Assembly (NCBI GenBank): GCA_946803715.1
Contig: CAMPET010000003.1
Location: 1,040,932 to 1,104,931 of the forward strand
DNA from: Beroe ovata
Lineage: Eukaryota; Ctenophora; Nuda; Beroida; Beroidae
Length of the DNA: 64,000 bases
Reading direction: 5' to 3'
How positions within the stretch are numbered: position 1 is the first letter of the stretch; each line of letters opens with the position of its first letter. Both the position numbers and the translations under genes were made by a program. Under the pieces are notes generated by a model that saw only the letters and a program-made list of their open reading frames with translations, was not told the origin of the DNA and did not search any database. Shown here one piece after another: positions 57,539 to 64,000 of this stretch.

Positions 57539-60400
57539 ATGAACATATCTTATTCTTATGACTCCCTCACCATTGAACAATAACAGGTCAGTAAATTGTC
57601 ATTGTCTATTGGACAAGACGTTGTTCCCTATTATGCCAAGAAAGAAAAAACTTGCGGTATAAGTATTCCATATGGGGTTAAATTGCAAGTCTTCCGTACT
57701 TTAGAGGGAGAGAAAAGAACTTGCAAGTCCTTTCTTCCTTGGCAAATAGAGTGTTTGTGGGTGGCTTACTTGATACTTAGGCAATATTCAAAATGAAAAA
57801 GACGTTACACAGCTTAGAATCTGATTGTAAGTGACGCTCGTGTTTCGGGCTTCTGGCAAGAACACACTACTCGACCGATGACACAATTCCTCGTGTGACA
57901 CTAAATAGTGCGGAGACACTATAGTGTGGAGACACAACGGACTGAATAGTATATATCAACCAAGAAAGCAAGTGATCCTGTTATTGTGCTTGATATGAAA
58001 CATATACCAAGACTATAGTATTGTGAGACTGAGAACAGTAAATACACATCATTCGGTGGGGCGAAAGAGCACACTGCCACACCATCATTCATAGGATGGC
58101 ACACCATATCGTGCGTAGGGGGTCACGAGGCATGTCATTAATGAGACTATTACTTATAGGGTGTGTCCCTGATCACTTTGCAGGTGCAGAAAATAGAATC
58201 AGGAACTGATTCAAATTTCAAACTTGGCAATCTGGATCTTCGAGAAGAAAGCTATTACTCATTATCAAGAAGGTACGCTGTTCAAGCCCCCTGTGCGCTA
58301 CGATAGAGACAGGTGCTCTCATTCTTAATTATACTCAATTACAAAGCTACCATAAATAAAAATAGTAAGAAGTGACACCTGATAATCATGAACCGTGCCA
58401 ATTTCTGGTACAGATAACAAACAGAAAGACTCATACCGAAAACTGCATTGGTTTCAAAGATGTCGCCTAACAAAGTAAACACTACTTCAACTTTAGAGGG
58501 GAATCAATTTGGAGGGAAAAAGTGTGTTGTGAGTTGTCACAAGACATAAGTCACAAGACATAGTCAATACTAATAATTGCTTACAATACTAATAATTGGT
58601 TACATTGCTCCTATAGTTACTAAATAGTTAGCTACGCTTGTTGTTTTGTTTTTATGCTACTCATACACTAAATGTTATTGTATGATACTTGGATCAAGGG
58701 TGTGGCATCTATGTTGTGACACACGCCACACCTTGTGTGATGGCTGGGTGTGGTACTCATGGTGTGATAGTGGGATAGTTGTAATTTACACTGCAGAGGA
58801 GCGTGTTAGAGACTGCGATAAGGATATGGTTTGTCACTTGGATTGCAGGCGAAAATAGTTACATACGTATTGAGCAAGCCCCCTCACTTTTATACACGCC
58901 AAGATAGACCTGATTAAGATAACATTTCGATTATAATAAGTTAATTTAATTAATATTAAGTCGCTATAATTGTCTCCATCAACTCTTCTTATTGGCACTT
59001 TTTCAATGGGGAAATAAAAAGATGTCAATGTGAATAAGAGGGCGTCGACTAAGCAGACGCAGATGACACACTAGATAATGCAAAAGATCCAGAAAGCAAA
59101 GAAAAAAGTGCAGTGGACCCTTGTACACACTGACATCAATTTGGCTGTCGCTTTGCCTTCTACCTTTCGCCCATTTTAATACAAATGACAAATTGCTACA
59201 ATTAAAAACAGCACGATTGGGCCGTGGGAATGAGCATATATGTCAAAGACCTCGACCCATCAATTATTGAAGATTCATTGCAGTCTAATCACAATTTTCC
59301 AGCCCCTTTCGCCTAAAATCACTCTCTGAAATAAAACTATTTACATAACAGTTACTGTAGTGATCTTTTGTGAAGATAATAATGCATCCATGCAAAATCC
59401 TTATGATAAATCGGTACAAAAATCATTAAAACGAATGATGAATCAAATCCTAAACGAAAGTCTGAATCAAACAAAAGTCTGAATCAACGTATCCCGATAG
59501 TGAGATAATCGTCTTATTGGTCTAGTCCCATGAATATTGAAAAGGGCAGGGAGGAAAGAGAACACGGAGAGAGAACTGCACGTGCAATGTGAGCTCCGCA
59601 CGTGCCCATCACGAACTTTGCACGTGTATTGTCTATTCGGCATTGAGTGACGTGTCCGTTAGAGGGAGAGAGAGAGTGAATGAGTTTGAAATACTATGAT
59701 ATCCACGAAAGATGCTCGTGATTTATAACCTCCTGTCCTCGTGATGATCCGCCCTGGGAAAGGATCATGGCCGGCGCTCCCCGAGTTAACGAGCTCCACG
59801 AGAATCGTCATGAATAAACCGTAACGACCTGCAAACATCATTCGATTATTATTCCTCTATGTGTTGTTATGCAAACTATGTGGATACAATATCAGGATGC
59901 CCCCCCCCCTTTCATAAACGCCGGGATAAATCAGCATATCTTAAACTTTAAATCTGAAGATTTATAATTAGGATCATGGTGTGGAGCAGTTTATTCGAGA
60001 TGTGATGTTAAATTTCTTAATCAAGAATTAATTCTCATGTCAACGTGAAGCGCGCGGAACCTCATGATTCCAATATGATAAGAGGACGCGGATCCTTTTG
60101 TTGTGAGCTCAGTGTCCACTGTCCATACATATAACCATGAGGCATAAGCTAGACCGGATAGACAGGTGTAATCCACATTTCCCCACAATGGCAGTGATCG
60201 CAGGTTAAGACAGTATATATAGGGCACAGTGAAGGTACCACGCCCTCATCTTCATATATCGGGAGTTTCATTAAGACAATCGACACAATGTTTCTTGGGA
60301 TTGGAAATACTCCTTATAATGGACATGCTCGCTGTGGATTACTTGCACAATGCCGGGTTACATGAACACAACTTATAGGAGAAGCTAGTTTATCTGTATT
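57539..60400. other. Non-coding interval, no gene seen
   Basis: No convincing exon was found between the MITE and the K-Cl cotransporter gene. It should hold the cotransporter 3' UTR. Three GCACGTG E-box-like sites lie within 50 bases at 59578-59626. Confidence 0.4.
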
Positions 60401-60406
60401 TCTCAC

Positions 60407-63400
60407 CTCAGTTCCAGTTCCCCTTACAAGTAGTACCCGTGAGAGTCCTTCCGTCAAGACATCAAGATACTCCACATAGTTCTGATCTGAGGTTGAAAGT
60501 TGGTGTTACATAGTTGCGTGCTTGATATTCTGACCATAGATTAAAAAGTTGAGTATGTAAATCAATAATTTGGAGAAAATTTCCGAAAAGTCTTCAGAAA
60601 AAGTTACAACGGCTGAAAAATTTCAACTGCAATGAGCGTCGCAGTAGGAGGACTCACGACATGCATGCGCACGTGGATTGGCGATTATGAAACTCAACCT
60701 GTAACAGAGTCGATGTATGGTACGATGGGAGGGGGCATGTTCATCATGACAAGGGCCGCGTCCCCCGAGTGTTCGCGAACAAGTCCGTTCAGCTTGACAC
60801 TCGTGTCCATCTTCAACAACTGCTCCGTCTTCAGCTGACTGTGTCGCATAGCAACTGTAGCATCCGATTGATGAGAGGTTGTTCCGGGGGTAATTCTTGG
60901 TAGCATTTGCAATTGAATCAGATTCAACAAACTATATTCACGTTAACTCACTGTGTGTTGGCTCATCGACCTCGGGATTTTCTGCCACCTCGTTACCTGC
61001 TAGAGTTGAGTTTGAGTGTTGTGCCTCGTCCAACTCTTGAACTGGCTTGCTCAATGCACCTGCCAATCTATGTTCTATAGTTCCCCGTTATGCTACACAT
61101 CTGTTACAGGTGGCAGCGGCCAACTTAGCCGTATCTCCGCTCAATCACATGGCAAAAACCACATGCACATCTCCGAAGTACCGTTATTGTTAATAAGTAA
61201 AGGCCAAACCGTGTAGAACAAACGCATTAACCCAGTTTGACACATACCAAGCGATTCGAGAATAGCATGGATTTCTGACGTTGGATCACCACTCGTTCCA
61301 GGCTTGTGGGCTGAATCAATCAGGAAGGAAAGTGTTCGCTTCTTTTGCTGCATGAGGGGTAAAGTTTTGTCAGAACAGAATCTCTTCTTGTAAGTTTAAC
61401 AAAGTTCACTTCCCATCGGCGATCACTTAGGAACAATTATCACTTAGGAACTACAACTTACGTTCGTGGTGAGACCCATTTTCTCCATCATTTTGGTTCT
61501 CTCAGCCATACCCACCGTCCTTTCGTAGGTATAAGCAGAGATATCCCTGCTACTCTGAAATAGGCTACGTGAATACACGCCACATATTCACGTTGACTTT
61601 TGATATTTCCGGAATATTTGTTGGGAAAAGTAATATAGGGAATAGTAAAATTGATATGGGGAGTAGGTGTCTGTTGTCTATAATCAGATAACCAGGGCCG
61701 TCCAATCAGATGGTAAAATCTAGATAAGTCTTCCGGCTCTCACTCTCCAAGTAAACAGAGCAAACCTTTGTAATGTCATTGTGCCTGCATCAGCAGACCA
61801 GATTGTCTTAGTAATGGAAATGAAGCATTCTCATTATGATAATTGCAAGTAAGGTCATGAGTTTGGCATACCATCTCAATAACTTGAACAGTGGCTTCTA
61901 TCCTGAGCTCGTACAAGATGTTCTTCAAATCACTCCTCATCTTGATACTGTCATCCTCGAGCTGTCAAGAAGTCGGGAGGTAACATAAAGTGATATGAAA
62001 CAATAAATAACCCCCTACCCCCTAATTGTCACCACTGTTTGGAAAACACGTTACAAGTATCGACCTGAGCGACAGTGAAAATCCTGAGTCGACACCTCCG
62101 CCATGTTTTATGCTGTTGGATGAGATGAGCAAGTAGGAGCATCATTCCCCCATCGTGAACAACCCACCACAGGTCAATAGTTCCACTCAACTTCTCTTTC
62201 CGTTGAGGGAACTCCCCTCTCGCCACCAGCACAGACTGGTCCAACACGCTGGCACACCTGACAGGGGGGTCGAATGTGTGAGACTTTTCCCACGGGGATG
62301 TGATGTATCGAGAGTGTCATGGAATTACACCCACCTGACCACCCTTGAGAAGTTTTCGTAGGTGTTTTTAATCTTCCATTTGTCTGGCCAACCCATCAGG
62401 ATGCAGTTGGGTTTCAAACCACCGAGACCAGCTGTCTGTAGGCTGTGAAATGTGTCTGCATGACAATGAGCTATTTTGCAGCGAAAATCGGACTGATCAA
62501 TATGACAAAAACGGATATAACGGATGAAAAATGACGTCATACTCACAGAGTGGTGGTTCCTTTGGGTATATTCTCCTCACATGTAACCTGTACGAATCCC
62601 TCCAACTTGTTGTTCCTCAACGCCTCGGCAAGGACCGACTTTTGTCTCTGTAGTTCATTGTTTTCTCCTTTCAGCTTAATCAGATCATAGGGAACCACCG
62701 TTCCCACGATCACTAAACCGTTACCGAACTTGAGACTCCTGGCGAAGGAGAGAAGGGCCTGATTGTCCTGCGAGAGTGTTTCCTTGTACGAGAGCAGGGC
62801 TAGGAGCTGAGGTCTCCAGTTTTTAACATGGGACGTAGCGTGATCCGCTGCTAGGAGGGAGTAACGGGCCGCCTGCAGCTGTAGTCCCCGGATACCATCT
62901 CCCCACTCCTTCTCGGCACCCTTGAAGTCAATGTACTTGTATATGCCAGCAGCTATCGCAAGTGCCACTATGGCGTAGTACCAGTTACTGATGAACATCA
63001 GAGTGAGACACATACAGAAACCGAGTAGGGAAGTGAGCCAGTGGTACAGTGTGAACCTTGGTCTCCAATTTGGGGCCTTGAGCAGACTCTGCAGAGTACA
63101 CGCCAAGTTTACACACGCGTAACACACCAAGAAGAACATTGTGATGATGGGGGCTACCAAGTCAACATTTCCAATGATGCATCCTATTGTTGCTATGGCG
63201 ATGGTTGCTAGCAACGCTCGGAGAGGCTCGCCGTTGCTACTCGTTACGGAGAAGAACTTGAGTATTGGGACAACGTCATCACCAGCGATGGCATATAGGA
63301 GACGGGGAGCACCAACCAGACACTGCAGGGCAGCGCCTATGGTCGAAAGGAGACATCCAAACAAAACCACGTAGGGGTGAGGGAACGCGATGATCGACAT

Positions 63401-63960
63401 TATCAATCCTCCGTCAATGCTCTCTCCGTACTTGTCAATTAGAACTGAAATCAACGATTCATGAAATGACGAAGTTAGAAAAATGGAGGAAAATAGTTTC
63501 CTAAATTCTGTTATTGAAAATAGCACAGGCCAACAAAATATAGTTATTACCCTGCCTAGTAGCTCCGGCTCCACACAGAACAGCGGTCACGAGGTAAACA
63601 AATGAGGTTGTCAAGTTGGCCCCTATTGTTCCCTTGGGTATACTAGACTGAGCGTCCTTCAGATCGCCAGATCTGTTGCTCCCCGCCATGATTCCTGAAG
63701 GGGGAATAATTGATATACAAAATACTTGTGCCATTAATTAATTGCTGTGAGAATAGGTGTATAGAGCAAATCCGAACCTGTTACAGAAGGGAAGAAGATT
63801 GCCAGGAGGATGGTGAAGGAAGTCGCCAGATCGCTGTACACGGCGATACCCTTGTCTTCAACAGGGACACCAGGTGCTACTTGATTACTGCCCATGTAGT
63901 ATGGACCGAGGTTGCTCTTGAAGTTCTCGGTGTTGGTGATTTTCGTAAGCCCAGGAATTT
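60407..63960 (-). CDS. K-Cl cotransporter (SLC12A4-7 type), partial
   Basis: Eleven exons join in phase: 63960-63778, 63694-63551, 63444-62547, 62442-62335, 62257-62065, 61961-61872, 61554-61462, 61347-61248, 61059-60952, 60855-60700 and 60486-60407, giving about 717 codons. The order follows KCC: extracellular-loop end with [19 protein letters not shown], then [15 protein letters not shown], later TM segments with [13 protein letters not shown] and [24 protein letters not shown], and the C-terminal domain with [37 protein letters not shown], and VKLNG. The last exon seen ends [25 protein letters not shown]. KCCs couple K and Cl efflux for cell-volume and chloride control. The N-terminal third lies beyond the right edge. 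The final residues (normally VITIYS) were not found: reading on from the apparent donor gtgaga gives about 30 unrelated residues to a stop, so a further short exon is likely. Confidence 0.93.
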
Positions 63961-64000
63961 CTGAAAGAGTGGAGTAGAAAGTGTGGTCATTCAGGATTGC

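Noticed and set aside
1-64000. CRISPR arrays, bacterial operons or prophage
   Set aside because: Introns, polyadenylation signals and animal gene families show a eukaryotic genome; the tandem repeats lack repeat-spacer structure.
1-64000. tRNA or rRNA genes
   Set aside because: No cloverleaf with TTCGA-type arm or rRNA-like stretch was recognised by eye; a covariance-model scan would be decisive.

Overview
This is eukaryotic, animal nuclear DNA. Coding segments are broken by GT-AG introns whose phases join correctly, and the recognisable genes are metazoan families: a class A 7TM receptor, an SVOP/SV2-type transporter, NEDD8 E1 subunit UBA3, a GDPD1-type phosphodiesterase, a KIAA1217/SRCIN1-type AIP3-domain coiled-coil protein, and a K-Cl cotransporter. 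GC content is moderate, the standard code is used, and microsatellites and short inverted-repeat elements are common. The mix of intron-poor genes and one large intron-rich gene suits an invertebrate, possibly an early-branching one, but the species cannot be named from the sequence. Gaps are a 27-base N run at 19036 and single N's at 22779, 28313, 32786 and 38596.

Layout. 0-12.2 kb is gene-dense with intron-poor genes: GPCR (+), SVOP-like transporter (+), a coding-like relic near 4.9-5.5 kb, an EAAAA-repeat protein (-), UBA3 (-), GDPD1-like (-), and a BEN-like/coiled-coil protein (-). 12.2-19.1 kb holds no convincing gene but has interspersed repeats and a palindromic transposon-like cluster. 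19.1-51.4 kb is mainly one large + strand gene for an AIP3-domain scaffold. Its 5' half is split by multi-kb introns and disturbed by two apparent assembly duplications; its 3' half (47.6-51.4 kb) is compact and phase-consistent. 52.2-53.1 kb is a nest of hairpin repeats. 54.0-56.3 kb (-) encodes a small secreted protein with a GCC2/GCC3-type cysteine module and a hAT-like MITE in one intron. 56.6-57.5 kb has further TIR elements. 60.4-64 kb (-) holds the 3' two thirds of a K-Cl cotransporter, running off the right edge.

The genes do not form a pathway; the order looks like ordinary animal gene neighbourhood. The observations most worth a second look are a 95-nt pre-miRNA-like hairpin in a 6.2-kb intron of the AIP3-domain gene, a MITE with a perfect 8-bp target-site duplication, the EAAAA-repeat protein, and the duplicated blocks around single N's.
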